From NCBI GenBank assembly GCA_963585895.1, contig OY757907.1, positions 105,779,430 to 105,843,429 of the forward strand: 64,000 nucleotides of DNA, in the 5' to 3' direction. Source of the DNA: Sepioteuthis lessoniana. Its lineage: Eukaryota > Mollusca > Cephalopoda > Myopsida > Loliginidae. Both the position numbers and the translations under genes were made by a program. Positions 12,500-24,095 of the stretch are shown one piece after another; position 1 is the first letter of the stretch, and each line of letters begins with the position of its first letter. The notes below the pieces were generated by a model. That model was not told where the DNA came from. It ran no database searches and saw only the letters and a list, made by a program, of their open reading frames with translations.

Positions 12500-14563
12500 C
12501 AATAACAACCGTAAACTATGACTGGTCCCGGCTTAACAACAGGGATATTAGAGAAAATATACATTAACACTAAGAAACAAATTCAATGCACTTCAGGAGA
12601 TATCAGAAACACCTACTCTGAATGACGAATATGAGAATTTTGTCAATGCCCACTTAGAAGTGGCAGCAGAATACATACTAACTAAACAAAGAGCTAAACC
12701 TAGAGTCCCATGGGAGACATTAGAGGTTAGAAAAAAGCATGCAGACTTGAAAACTGCCTCCACATGCAATAGAAGGAATCCAATCAATATCAATGCCCTA
12801 AAACTTAAAAAGGCACAAAATGAATTAGTTAACATATACCTAAAAAAACCCAACAGAATGCACACAAAATCAGATCAATAAGATTAGAGACTCAGTTGAA
12901 GATAGACGAGCTAGAATAGCATGGCAGATCGTAAACATAGTGAGCAGAAGGAAGAGCACTGTGAAAGCTAAACTGAAAGCTACCAGCCAAGAAGAATGAA
13001 TACACTTGTGGAAACAACATTTCTAGAATTTACTCAGAAAATCTCCATAAATTACGCATGAACAAATCACGAAAATTATGAGTAATCAATTCAACATCAA
13101 ACTAGGACAGTTTACACAAGAAGAACTTGACTCAGTACTAAGAAAAACTAAAAACAGGAAAGCAGCAGGGCTTGATGAAATATACCCAGAAATATGCAAG
13201 ATCAGGGAATTGGATGACATACTGTTCCAACACTGTGATGCTGTATATAACCAAAACACAATCGACAGATGGACAAAGGGATGCATCCTCCCTTTCCCTA
13301 AGAAGGGTAACCTCGGAATAGCTAAGTACTACTGAGGTATAACCCTAACGTCCATAGCAGCTAAGATCTACAATGCTCTACGATGCAACCGCATAGAACC
13401 CAAAATCGAGATGATACTTAATAAGAACCAAAACGGCTTTCAGACACATCGATCCACGACATCACAAAATTTGACTATCCGTCGAATTTTAGAAGGTGAA
13501 CATGCAAAAACCTTGAGGCAACAATAATATTCATCAACTTCTCCAAGGCATTTGACTCTATACACAAAGGGAAGATGAAGCAAATTCTATTTGGCTATGG
13601 CCTACCCAAAGAAACCATCGCAGCCATAATGAGGCTATATAAAAACACGAAAGTAAAGTTTGCTCTCCAGATGGAAACACAGACTATTTCGACATTGTAG
13701 CAGGTGTGCTGCAAGGTGATACATTAGCCCCATACCTGTATGTCTATTGATATAATGAAAGATACTGGTTTCAAGCCAGCAAAGGAAAGAAGCAGAAGAT
13801 ACCCTGAACAAACAATTACAGATGCAGACTAAACTGATGACATAGCACTTCTGGCAAAGCTGAAACCCTGCTGTATGGTCTGGAATGAGGAGCTGCTGGT
13901 ATAGGCCTCCATGTCAAGGCAGACAAGATAGAATACATGTACTTTAATCAAAGAAGCGACATCTCCACACTAAATGGTAGCTCTCTGAAATTAGCAGACA
14001 AGTTCACCTACCAAGGAAGCAATGTCTCATCAACCAAAAAAGACATCAACACGTGACTAGCAAAGGCATGGACAGCTATCGATAGGCTATTGGTCATATG
14101 GAAGTCAAACCTGACTGATAAAATAAAACGCAGTTTTTTTCCAAGCAATGGTCGTGTCGATACTACTACATAGATGCTAACCAAACGCATGGAGAAAAAG
14201 CTTGATGGCAATTACAAAAGAATGCTGCGAGTAATATTGAACAAGTCCTGGAGGCAACACCCTACAAACCAGCAGCTGTACGGCCACCTACGACTTATTT
14301 TGAAAACTATCCAAGTTAGACGAACCAGTCATGCGGGATACTGCTGGAGAAGTAAGGACGAACTCATAAGCAACATACTCCCGTGAACACCTTCACATGG
14401 ACGAGCAAAGGCAGGATGACCAGCTAGAACCTATATACAACAGCTCTGTGCCAATACAGGATGTAGCTGAAGACCTGCCGGGAGCAATGATGATAGAAAT
14501 GGATGGTGAGACAGGGTCAGTGAGATCTGTGCTGGCAGTGTGACATGATCATGATGATGAAGA
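12500..14563 (+). mobile_element. RTE-type LINE, decayed, RT and C-terminus
   Basis: Longest LINE span in the window. It covers the linker after the endonuclease (FNALQEISETPTLNDEYENF), RQFTQEE-like and NRKAAGLDE motifs, and reverse transcriptase block DRWTKGCILPFPKKGNLGIA. The region around the catalytic box follows (DAD then a stop where YADD is expected), then the C-terminal GNYKRMLRVILNKSWRQHP segment. The 3' end is a short gat repeat at about 14550. Multiple frameshifts and stops show it is long dead. The N-terminal endonuclease is missing (5' truncated or too diverged to see). Confidence 0.85.
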
Positions 14564-14577
14564 AAATGTAAACAGCC

Positions 14578-14650
14578 TCATCCAGGTTTTGAACTCAGGT
14601 TGCTGTGTCCATTTCCAATGACAATAACCATTACACCACAAGAATCTCTC
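14578..14650 (-). mobile_element. SINE2 head fragment
   Basis: Reverse complement of the SINE2 tRNA-like head (ggttttgaactcaggttgct; ataaccattacaccac). The body is missing. Confidence 0.65.
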
Positions 14651-15255
14651 TATTCTTCTGGATAGAGCAAACAAAAACTCAAATCTGATTTGATACATGC
14701 ACAATAAGCTATGCAATCTAAAATAACAAAATTCATCACCTTTAGATATTCAACCAATTAAGCTTTATTAAATATCTCTATCTCACCCTTCAGTGATCTT
14801 ACAGATGCCTATAGAAGATTGATTATACTACTTGTCTACATGCCTGGTCAGGACTCGAAATAGTTATACCTTGGAAACTATACAGGAAAAAGAAATACAG
14901 ATACTTCTTACTTTTCAATAGCCAAATATTTATTTTATTTTTCAACGTTAGAATCTTGATGAGCATTCAGTAGTTAACAAACTATTATGTTATGTAAAAA
15001 GAATGTGCCAGTGCTGACACCAATGAGTGTGGTCGAACATGGATCTCCAGGCAACAAGCACAACAGTTGAAACTGATTTTGTTCCCGGGGGTCACATGAC
15101 TAGGAATAGTAGATATATAACAGGAGTCTGGTAGCATTGGGTAGTAGTGAAGGATTGTGTATGTAGTCATTACTCGATTCAGTATTGTATGAGAGTGAAA
15201 CATTATAAAGAGGCAGTGAAAATTACACCCTGAATGAAACATTATATTTTAAATT
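14651..15255. other. Intronic stretch, nothing recognised
   Basis: No coding or repeat motif could be assigned. Confidence 0.3.
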
Positions 15256-16016
15256 AATATTTTTTTCACAGTTGAGTGATGCTGTACAATATTTCTACTG
15301 ATGCTGAAATAAGACAATAGTATCCACTCAGCCTCCAGGCTCATAAGTTATTAATAAATGTTAATATTTTTTTCATATTCAATTCTATATCATAGTGTTG
15401 TTTTTTTTTCAGTGCTTTTTTAAAATGATAATTTCAAAGTCCATTACAATGTCTGCTCAATTCAAAAGAGTATTTCCCTGCTTAAAATGTAAAAGTAGGA
15501 AAGCTGTTAAATTGAGAAAGAAGCTAGGATCATTTTTCAATTTCTGATTTTATTGCTATACAATGGGTCCATTGGAATGTAAGTACTGGTGTAAAAAAAA
15601 AAAAAAAAAAAAAATCAAAAGGAGCATCTGTTTAATAATATATAAAATGATATTTTTTTTTCACGGATGTGTGATACTACGCAATATTTCAAATGAGACA
15701 TTCACTTTCCAGTCACGTAAGTAATCATAAACGTTAATATCTTAATATTTGATTTCATATCATAGTGGGGTTTTTTTGTTTTTATTTCATTTTGTACCTT
15801 TTTAAAATCAAAATTTCAAAGCCCATTACAATTTCTGCTTAACTCAAAAATGTGAAAAGAAAAGAATGAAAACTATTACCCTGGAGAAGAAACTTAAGGT
15901 AATAGCCCAGCTAGGGTAATTTTTGACTTAGGATTTTATTGCTTTACAATGGGACTATTGGAACAAAATCCCCACAGTGAAAAAAAAAAAAAAAAAAAAA
16001 AAAAGAAAAAAAAAGG
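15256..16016. repeat. Two diverged tandem units ending in poly(A)
   Basis: Units at about 15256-15620 and 15655-16016 align in order: gatgctgtacaatatttc / gatactacgcaatatttc; caaagtccattacaatgtct / caaagcccattacaatttct; tttattgctatacaatgggt / tttattgctttacaatggga. Each ends in an A-run of 20 or more. This is a direct repeat of about 380 bp with an old divergence. The origin is unknown. Confidence 0.75.
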
Positions 16017-16175
16017 GAGCATTGTGTACCAATATAGAAAGTAAGAAACCTTAGGATTTTTATTCCACTGAAATTTCCAAATGACAATTTTTTTCCCTTT
16101 TTTTTTAATTATCATCTCAGGTGAATAATGACAAAGTCAAGGCATTTGTTAAAGTGATATAACTTACAACTTTCC

Positions 16176-16177
<2 letters not shown>

Positions 16178-16224
<47 letters not shown>

Positions 16225-16330
16225 ATTGGCATAGTGGGTAGAGTGTTTACCAATGGTCCAGGAGAATTTATACATATCTATTTCCTACAACATATCTATG
16301 CATTTCATATATATATATATATATATATAA
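16178..16330. repeat. (TA)n tracts around a SINE1 head scrap
   Basis: Two TA microsatellites flank cccattggcatagtgggtag and tgtttaccaatggtccagga (16222-16262), which is the first part of SINE1 in plus orientation. Only the tRNA-like head remains. Confidence 0.75.
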
Positions 16331-16696
16331 TATAACCAGGTAGAAATGATTGGATATAAGCAAGTGAAACACTGGCATACACAAATAAAATGAAAGACTT
16401 GTCTGAAGATATTTGTATCCAGTCTTACAAATTCCATGTTAAGTTACAAAGAAATTATTGAGCTTAATTCATTGATAAATTCCATCTCCATTAGATGTTC
16501 TTGAACTCTGTTATGATTTAAAACATAATGTCTACAGTATTGGTAAAATCAATTGAAACATAAGTTATAAACAACTGAAAAACTTTTCTTTTCAAGCCTA
16601 AAAAGCCAAAGAATAGTGGAAGAAATTATAATTTACAATGTAAGAGTGTCAAAAATAAGATAAATAAAATCTTCAAAAAGTAGTTAGATTACTTAC

Positions 16697-16918
16697 CAGC
16701 AATAAACCATGCAAATACAAACAGAGTAAGAAGGTCCTTTATGTAACGGAAAATATTTATTGATGCTTCACTAAATTCCCAATATTTTTCACTGTAAGCT
16801 GTTGGTTTACAATATTGATACACAGCATGAAAGATGAGGATGCTGAACAGACACCCAGTTACAATCAAATAAATTGGAATGAATGGTTGGCAAGAACAAC
16901 TCTTCACATAGTAGCAAC
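16697..16918 (-). CDS. TMEM272-like membrane protein, core exon
   Basis: This is the diagnostic exon of the gene. It has an acceptor cctAG with the exon starting at 16918, and a donor G|GTAAGT with the exon ending at 16697; both introns are phase 1. It encodes 73 whole codons: CYYVKSCSCQPFIPIYLIVT, the rest of TM2, a polar loop (KPTAYSEKYWEFSEAS) and TM3 with DLLTLFVFAWFIAG. IPIYLIV after a Cys-rich turn and FAWFIAG at the end of the third helix are hallmarks of the TMEM272 family, whose molecular function is not established. Counting from the first whole codon seen, TM2 is about residues 62-83 and TM3 about 109-129. The frame is fully open with normal codons, unlike the decayed repeats around it. 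Confidence 0.88.
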
Positions 16919-16991
16919 CTAGGAAAACAAAAAAAAGAAGCAAAATAGTCACATGATCACTGAAGAATATACAAAAGGAAAATATTTTGAA

Positions 16992-16996
<5 letters not shown>

Positions 16997-17023
<27 letters not shown>
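16997..17023. repeat. Poly(A) run
   Basis: A homopolymer of about 27 A just upstream (gene sense) of the core exon. On the minus strand it is a T-run before the acceptor, but too far away (about 80 nt) to be its polypyrimidine tract. Confidence 0.9.
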
Positions 17024-17025
<2 letters not shown>

Positions 17026-17122
17026 AGATTCTAACATCTCTGATTGGCTTCTGCACATATCAAAATCCAGTAAAACAATTATTTAAAAATAAAAATTAAT
17101 AAACTAGATTCTATGTATAAAA

Positions 17123-17369
17123 GTTAGTTGGCAACCATAGTCGAGGGTTACCCAAAGGCTCCCTTTTCAATAGCTACTACATCGAGGTGCAGGGTAGGGT
17201 ACTACTTCTTTCCCTAGATTGCTCCATTTTACCCTTGAAACGTACCTTATAATGCTGAGTGTTAAGCAAGGAGGTATCAAATACCATTTTTTGAGTCTTT
17301 GGTATGACTCGACCTGAGATTGAACCCCAGTCTCCCAGGCTATTGGCGAACACTCTACTACTAGGCCAG
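17123..17369 (-). mobile_element. SINE1 copy with TSD
   Basis: Complete minus-strand SINE1. The flanks 17109-17122 and 17370-17383 match at 13 of 14 (ttctatgtataaaa / ttctatgcataaaa), a clear TSD that fixes the ends. Confidence 0.9.
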
Positions 17370-17420
17370 TTCTATGCATAAAAAGGGTAAATCAAAGATG
17401 ATTGTCTGTTTGTATCTCTT

Positions 17421-17565
17421 AACCCCCTCCATAGGAGCAAGACGTGACTCAGGATCAATTTTTACGCAGAGTTTAACAGGTTTAAATTCAGAATTTTACT
17501 TCTAGAACAGTTGCCATACCAAGGTGAAAGAGCCCAGTCTGCATTATTTGTCCATAGTTGACTTA
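17421..17565 (-). mobile_element. SINE2 tail fragment
   Basis: Contains the SINE2 3' part in reverse (acgcagagtttaacaggttt; cagttgccataccaaggtga). The head is absent. Confidence 0.7.
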
Positions 17566-17988
17566 TTTGACATACAACAAAAGGTCAACCACAAGAACTC
17601 TCATGGCAAATGTGAGAAACAGGGTTTTTAAAAGGGTCAGTCAGTTAGTTAATGATCAGTGGAGGACAAGTATGGAGCTTAAATTTCAGAGCTAGTGAAA
17701 CCAACCCATCCCCATTTGAAGTGGGCTAAGATTTATGGAACATAAGGATCTTTCCTTCATTAACTCAAAAATAAAATGAAATAAAAAGATAATACCATGT
17801 CACATCACAAGATTTGAAACTAGTCCAGAGGGAGACCAAAGCAAAAATAAAGAGAGGGGTATTTATTCTCAGACCAAGTGTCTGACTTTTTCCTTTTCAA
17901 CAAACTTAGCATTTCTTGAACTCATTTTGATTTCAAAAAACTTGTATCAAGAACCCACGGATACAACATGTAGAAATTCTATTATAAA
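17566..17988. other. Intronic stretch, nothing recognised
   Basis: No gene or named repeat seen. Confidence 0.3.
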
Positions 17989-18340
17989 TGTTGGGTATCA
18001 CCCACCTTTTTCCACACAATGAACGAGTCCATCTGCCATTTATAGCAGCAGCTACTAATAAGGGCAGACTAGAAGGTGAAGAGCAGCTTCTTATAGGAAT
18101 AGTATTAGAGCGTTGGAGACTGGAGATCACACTAGCTCACCTTACTTGCTACCGTAATAACGGAAGCCAATACTATCGTTGGACTATATCTTTATTCTGT
18201 ATTCACTAATCCTATGTTCTTGTCTACTAATAGTCTCTCTATTGTATATACTTATTCCTGAGAATATATCTCTATTTCCTCTCATATTGTGGTTTGTCCT
18301 TTATTTAATATTACAAGCATTCATTAACCAGAACGCAACA
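17989..18340 (+). mobile_element. Probable solo LTR (fossil)
   Basis: A 352-bp block that starts TGTTGGG and ends CGCAACA, so its tips form the inverted TGTTG...CAACA typical of LTRs. The flanking 5-mers are ataaa and ataca (4 of 5 alike). Inside are T-rich stretches and no coding capacity. No internal retroelement region adjoins it, so it would be a solo LTR left by recombination. The family is undetermined. Confidence 0.5.
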
Positions 18341-18934
18341 ATACACATTTTATCAAAACATTTTGCCAAGAATATTATCCCTATGTCATATTGTTATTCT
18401 TATTCAAAAAAAATACTCAGCTTGCTAGACTGTTAAAAATGTTCCTAGAAATTATAAAATAATCTTCGGAAATATTAGAGCCATTGAACATACATGCTAA
18501 CCCACATTTTATACCCACAGTTTAGATTTAACAAATTCTTTCACAAGTTTCTTTAATGGTTTAGAAAAACAAAAAAGGAACTATAAAGCAAAGGTAATTT
18601 CAAACATGGGTAGGCTAAGAACATTTTAATACTCACTTGTATTGCATACTCTAATAACCAATCCTCTCCTTTACAGAAGACCATGGCAACTAACACTTGA
18701 CAAGCTAAAAATTATGAGAGAAAAATTCAGGTGAATGATGCAACAAGGTATCATTCATCTTTCTAACAATGTTTGGGCTTCCGGCAATACTTCGTCCATA
18801 AAAAAGACTCTTAGTCTTTGAATTATGTAACAAAGCCTGAACATACCTAATCGCCCCCTCTTATTCTGAACGTGACTATAATCATATCTATACATACTAA
18901 AGACATATTAGATGTTTTTCTTTCTAATCAACCT
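18341..18934. other. Intronic stretch, nothing recognised
   Basis: AT-rich, no assignable element. Confidence 0.3.
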
Positions 18935-19325
18935 GACTGATTTTAATGGTATGTCAACTTGTCTAGAGTTATTTTATGCTTAGAGGTTAGCAAATTGTGT
19001 TGACTGTACATTTAGGATTAGATTTTTTTTCTGTAGCAGTTTTTTAAAGAATTTTTTTGCATCTAGTTCTATGATATCAATTTTTCCTGTCCAAAACAAA
19101 TAATTTGCAAACAGATCTATATGATGTATAGATGACTACTCCAGGTCCAAGAGGACCTGATATCAATGGCAACAAAGGGGTATTCAACTCAGCTCCAGAA
19201 GAAGCCTTACCACCAGATTTAATTTAGTGTAATACTCAGGAAACCCCTTTCTGGGGTATCTTACCCCTTCTACAAAGGATACAGTCAGCATATTCTAAGC
19301 CCTGCAGACAGGATGATCAGCAATC
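18935..19325 (-). mobile_element. R1 SINE-like element, older subfamily
   Basis: Diverged tail (gtatgtcaacttgtctagag) at left; head (gggtatcttaccccttctac, ggatacagtcagcatattct) at right. The middle is shortened. Confidence 0.65.
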
Positions 19326-19544
19326 TGAAAATATTGTTTATACCAAAGGTAACATCATATAAATGAGTTTCTGTTTGACTAAGTGAAAATTTTTCATTGA
19401 CCTTTTTAAAAAAATAAATATGTATTGTTTCTATTATGAATTAAGGGCTGTCTCTTTTGTTAATTAATTTAAAAAGACACTGACATGTCATTCTGTTTAA
19501 ATGTTAAAAGAAAAGAAAACCTAACCTCCTTCTGTATTAAATAA

Positions 19545-19825
19545 CGATAAAACTTGAAACTATTTAACTGTGGGACAACTTATAAGCTTACTCACCTTTT
19601 TAAATGTTAATCTCTTACATATCATACATATCTATTTAAATGTGTACAAACAAATGACTGATGTTAAAACTGTTACTGTTACAAAGCAACTCTGGAAATT
19701 ATTTGGCTGTGTGCGAACAAGTGAGGAGAAGTAAATAGAATGATTTTTATCACAAGAAATATCTGAAATCATTTGGTTGTGAAGAAAAATGTTCACACAC
19801 CATGTGTATTTAATATATAAGTCTA
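19545..19825 (+). mobile_element. R1 copy, left part (split by an insertion)
   Basis: Runs in parallel with 34310-34625 (cttgaaac.atttaactgtg, ctcacctttttaaatgtt). The match stops at 19825 and resumes at 20587, which shows that 19826-20586 was inserted later. Confidence 0.75.
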
Positions 19826-20586
19826 TAGCGTGTTTTGTGGGAATTAGTTATTTTCCCGAACACTATAGATTTTATGGCACAAGAAATGAATTACAAGACT
19901 TTGCTTTGGTAACACAACAACGAAAGTTCTTTATTTGCAGCTTTGAGGCGGTTTGTTCTTGGTGCTGCAAGACTCGTGGTGTTTAGGCTTGTTGGTTTTG
20001 GAGACGCGATAGCTTAGCGGGATGTTGGAAATGGCAGCGTGTCGTTGGATGTGTGAGGGAAGTATTCAAGGCCACCGTGTAGCTTCGTGTGTCTGGTGTT
20101 TCGGGGAGAGGCGTGCGTTGTCTCCATTACAGTGGACCAGAGGTGAAATGGGAACTTGTCGAGAGCGGAGTGGCGCTCGAATCGACATAGTAAATTTCTG
20201 TGGTGCTTGTGGAAGGCATGTTGAACGTATCTAATTCATATTCAACTGGGATTCCTTGGTCTAAAATATTAGACGCAAAGAATCCATAAATTAGAAGGTT
20301 CCCTCGTTGAATGTCCATGTTGCTGCTGCTAGGGTTAAAGCCACGGTGATATGTCCACACTGGGTGGCTTGTTTAGCTATAAGGCATCGCTAAGCAGGGG
20401 CGACCAGAGACACGTCCGTTCTAGTCGCCGCCTCCAGCCGAAGAGAGTGTGTTTGGCCGCTCACCCGTTTTGCTAGCCGGAAATGAAGGTCCGGGCTGAA
20501 TGGGATAAGTCATCCTGATTGGGTGAAATTCAGTGTTGAATTAAATAGCGCGCCAAAACAAAATACCAGATTTTCCTCTTCTCTAC
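19826..20586. mobile_element. 761-bp CpG-rich insertion, LTR-like
   Basis: This block interrupts an R1 copy and is flanked by 7-bp direct repeats aagtcta (19819-19825 and 20587-20593). It is markedly richer in GC and CpG than everything nearby. Read on the minus strand it has a TATTTAA box about 40 bp from its start and AATAAA about 110 bp from its end. That is compatible with a solo LTR of an unknown retroelement, but its tips are not clean TG...CA. A 77-codon minus-strand open frame inside (20127-20360) has no recognised domain. Confidence 0.6.
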
Positions 20587-20935
20587 AAGTCTAAACAGGA
20601 TTTGGCATTGAACAATTTACAGTATTTGATATGACATAAAACCAAATCAACTTACAAAGAACTGTTTTTGACATTTGAACTGTTTTTACATTTTACTGAG
20701 TGTAAAGAAAACTGTACTTATATATGTATAAAAATGGATTTGACATTGAGTAACCTGAAATGGTTGACATGCTATAAAACTAAACCAAACCAATCAAAAT
20801 CTAGCCAAATATAATAAAACACAACCAAAATTCATACCCTAAATTCTAAAACATGCACAAAAATAAAATTGATTTAACCTTTCTGGCATTAAATGACCTG
20901 CAGAGGTTGATATACCATTAAATAAAACTCAAACT
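20587..20935 (+). mobile_element. R1 copy, right part with repeated tails
   Basis: Continues the copy begun at 19545. It contains three tail-like modules (ggatttggcattgaac, ggatttgacattgag, ctggcattaaatgacctg), so tails have been stacked in tandem. Confidence 0.7.
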
Positions 20936-21397
20936 CCTTCTGATCTTTCATAATCTTAATTCCTGATCGCCTTTTGGAATTTAAATTATACTTCCTTCAC
21001 ACTTTAAGAGAGTAGACTTAAATCATGTTGAATATCTAATTCAGTGAGAAAGAAAAGTAACAGACAAATTGACTATCATATTTCTTGAGTCTGACTATGT
21101 TTATAAATAATTGCTATTAAACTATGAATAATGCTGACTGAAAAATAATTTCTAAAAAGTTATCCAAAGTAGACTCAAGGGTTTGTAGCTCAATTTGCAG
21201 AAAGAGTTCATCACTATTTGTTTCTTTTCCATGAAATCTCTTGTTATTTAGTGAGTTTTACTTAGTCTGGCATACAGGATTCAGGTTGATTACAGTACCT
21301 GCTACACACAATCTGTTTTATTTTTCTAACTTTTCACTGATATGCCATTGTTGCCAGTTATTACAGATGACAATAACAAGTAGAGTCTAGTCAGGTG

Positions 21398-21892
21398 GGG
21401 CTATAGAATACACTGACTGCTTCTCTGCAGAGGAGTAAGACCGCCACCGTCCCCAACGAGTATTCTGGATATGACACAAAACAATCTGATGATGAGGTTC
21501 TAGTCATACTCTAGTCAGCTTTGGGGAATGTGAAGTACCCCTGGAGTGGTAGCATCAGATAGGGTCCTATCTATGGGCCAAAGAGGTCTGACATTTAAAC
21601 TGAGTGCAAATGAAAGATTTATGATAAATAGAGCTGATTGATCATTTGTGTTTAAAAGAATGACTGATGTTTAATTGAATTGTTCGTGATACATAGTAAT
21701 ACTTGGAACCATTTAACTTTGTTGACTTGGACTAAATTGAATTGTTAGAAATAAAACTGTTTGATAATCTATGTGTAACTACAAAATGTGTTTACAAATC
21801 ATATCTTTAATATATATGTAAACACTGGATTTAGCATTAAATAACCAACAATGGTTGATAAGCCATAAAACCAAACCAAAAGCAAGTAAATA
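21398..21892 (+). mobile_element. R1 SINE-like element, near full length
   Basis: Head gtcaggtggggctatagaat, then cactgactgcttctctgcag, the tatgacacaaaacaatctga block and a shortened subrepeat region. The tail is ggatttagcattaaataacc ending cataaaaccaaacc. It is a good reference copy for the family in forward orientation. Confidence 0.85.
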
Positions 21893-22227
21893 TATAAATG
21901 AGTCATGCCTAGTTCAAGCACTGTTGTCAGTTTTTAAATTAAAAAAAAAAATCATTTAAAATAGATTAAGAAAAAAGAAGTCATATGTCTATAGTGGAAA
22001 TAGCAAAGGAAGAAAAAAATAAATTTAATAACAATTTCAAACTAATCAATCCAATAATTTATATAAATACAGACTGAGTCTGACGGCCATTATTAATCTC
22101 CTAGACTTTATTTGATGAACTGTTTCACATATACTCCATAGATTCCAAGATGTTAACTTATTTACTTTGAAGACACTATGAAAAAAAATGTTTACTTATT
22201 GATTAAAGGCTCAGTTAAGTCATATGA

Positions 22228-22285
22228 TTTTTGCTAGACCACCAAAGTTAAACACCAATGAGTCTGCTCAGTATTTAGATAACTG
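22228..22285 (+). repeat. 5S rRNA-like stretch
   Basis: The segment aaagttaaacacc followed by gctcagtatttagata lines up in order and spacing with the internal promoter region of 5S rRNA (AAGTTAAGCA ... TTAGTACTTGGATG). Only about 50 nt is alike and the rest does not match, so this is at best a 5S pseudogene or the head of a 5S-derived SINE. Confidence 0.35.
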
Positions 22286-22299
22286 TTATAAGTCAATTT

Positions 22300-24095
22300 G
22301 AACCCAGCACGCCAGATTAAGCAAAGCTCAGCAAATAACTGCTGATGAAAAGCTTAGGCACAAGAATTTACAAGGCCTCATACAGTTGTCTCCCTTGTGT
22401 GTATTTTCACCTTATTTCAGATGGGTTCTGGGAAAGGAGCTGTCTTTAACTATTTCAAGTGATTTCCACTGTAATCTTAGAATTTGTTGAACATGGTTGG
22501 ATAATGAAGATAAGGAATGATAATGGAAATTTGGTGGTCAGTAAGCAAGGAATGTTTAATGAATGTGTCCATCCTTTTGTCAACTATTATGGGCTTGAAG
22601 ACACAAGACAGAGATGTATAATTCCCACAATGCAGAGTAGGCGGTTACATAAGTGGGAGTTAAATTTGATGATTACTGTTACATTACAAAGTGATTGGAA
22701 TTCCCGCCAGTGAATTTGAGAAGAGATTGATTGCCTTGTGTTGAGTGTGACAGCCGAAAATGAGTTGGCACAGTTTCAACTGTGGGGCTAAGATACGATA
22801 AAGTAGATAGTATGGCTCTTCTGGTAAGCAGCCATTTTGAGGCAATGATGAATTGCATTTATTCTTAAGAGCAGTTGTGCTGACTTTGCAAAAGTCCTTC
22901 AAATCTTTTACAATACACTAGAAAAGAAATTGATAAACTGGCTTTTGACAAATGATATATCAAGCAAATATTTTCTAAGATTCTTTCTTTTGTGTGAGCA
23001 TTTGTAACCATTTTTATTTTATTTTCATCAGAGGTGGCTAAAAGAATTCCTAACTTTTATACAGGATTCATCAATAATGAAACTTAAAACTATAAACAAA
23101 ATTGAGTGATCTATGATTATACAGAGAAGACAGGAGAGAATATCAGCTGACATTAAGTGAGAAAAGCAACAAGGGGAAATATGGAGTGTTTAAAAAAGTG
23201 TTAACATTTCTGTGGGAGTTCCTTTATGATTTTAAAGTCTCAACCTGTTCACCATCCCTGTCAACACATTATTCCAATCTTCCCCAGGTGCTCTCTGAAT
23301 TATCAGTTTTGCTTTTTTAATAAAGATACTTCTCTAGAGAAATATTATTTATTTCAAATCATATGTGGGGAAATTCAAAGAATGTGTCGACAGAGATAGG
23401 GAACATGTGGAGACTGATATTACATTATAAAGGTACTCTCACATAAGGATGTTAACATTAAAAAAAGAAAAAAAATCACCTTGTATACTGACCTAAATAA
23501 AACATCAAGTTATATATACATGTACATTCAAACATTTTTATTTTGTAGGTAGACACACATACACAAAAGGAAAAGAAGACAGCATTTCTAAGTTATTTAA
23601 AGATAAAAAGTGATTTGTATCCATCAATGATCTGTTATTTTTTTTAGATATAAAAATAGAATAAAAATCAAATACCGTGTGCTTTTGTGTGGGTACATTT
23701 ACTCTAAAGAATCATTTGAGAAAAGGGGATGCAATGATCCCCCAAAAAATCATAATGACAATCAGGTTTTCTGAAGACTATAATTTCATAACTCTATAAT
23801 ATATAGGGTTTGATAGGTAATAACTTGATCTATTTTCTCTAAGACATTTTCCAATGTTAACATTAGCTGAAACTGAAGAAAAGACCAAGAGTAAATTTGA
23901 ACAGAGCTATAGGACTCAATATTAAAAAAAGAAAAAAAAAAAAAGGTTAAAAAATAAATAAAAAAAACTGAAATAAGTAAATAAAAAAAATTAAAAAATC
24001 AATCAATCAACATTAGCTTGAAAATTATATTCACATCATTTCTAGGAAAATTAACAATTACAGTGGAAGTAAATTTGACTTATGTGTGATATAAG
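22300..24095. other. Intronic DNA, nothing recognised
   Basis: Includes an A-rich low-complexity block at about 23925-24005. The 84-codon frame at 22459-22713 has no recognisable domain or splice context. Confidence 0.35.

Noticed and set aside
12660-12881. Stand-alone 73-codon gene
   Set aside because: Matches the RTE linker between endonuclease and reverse transcriptase.
20127-20360. 77-codon minus-strand frame in the CpG-rich insert
   Set aside because: It lies in an LTR-like insertion, has no recognised domain, and high GC lengthens chance frames.
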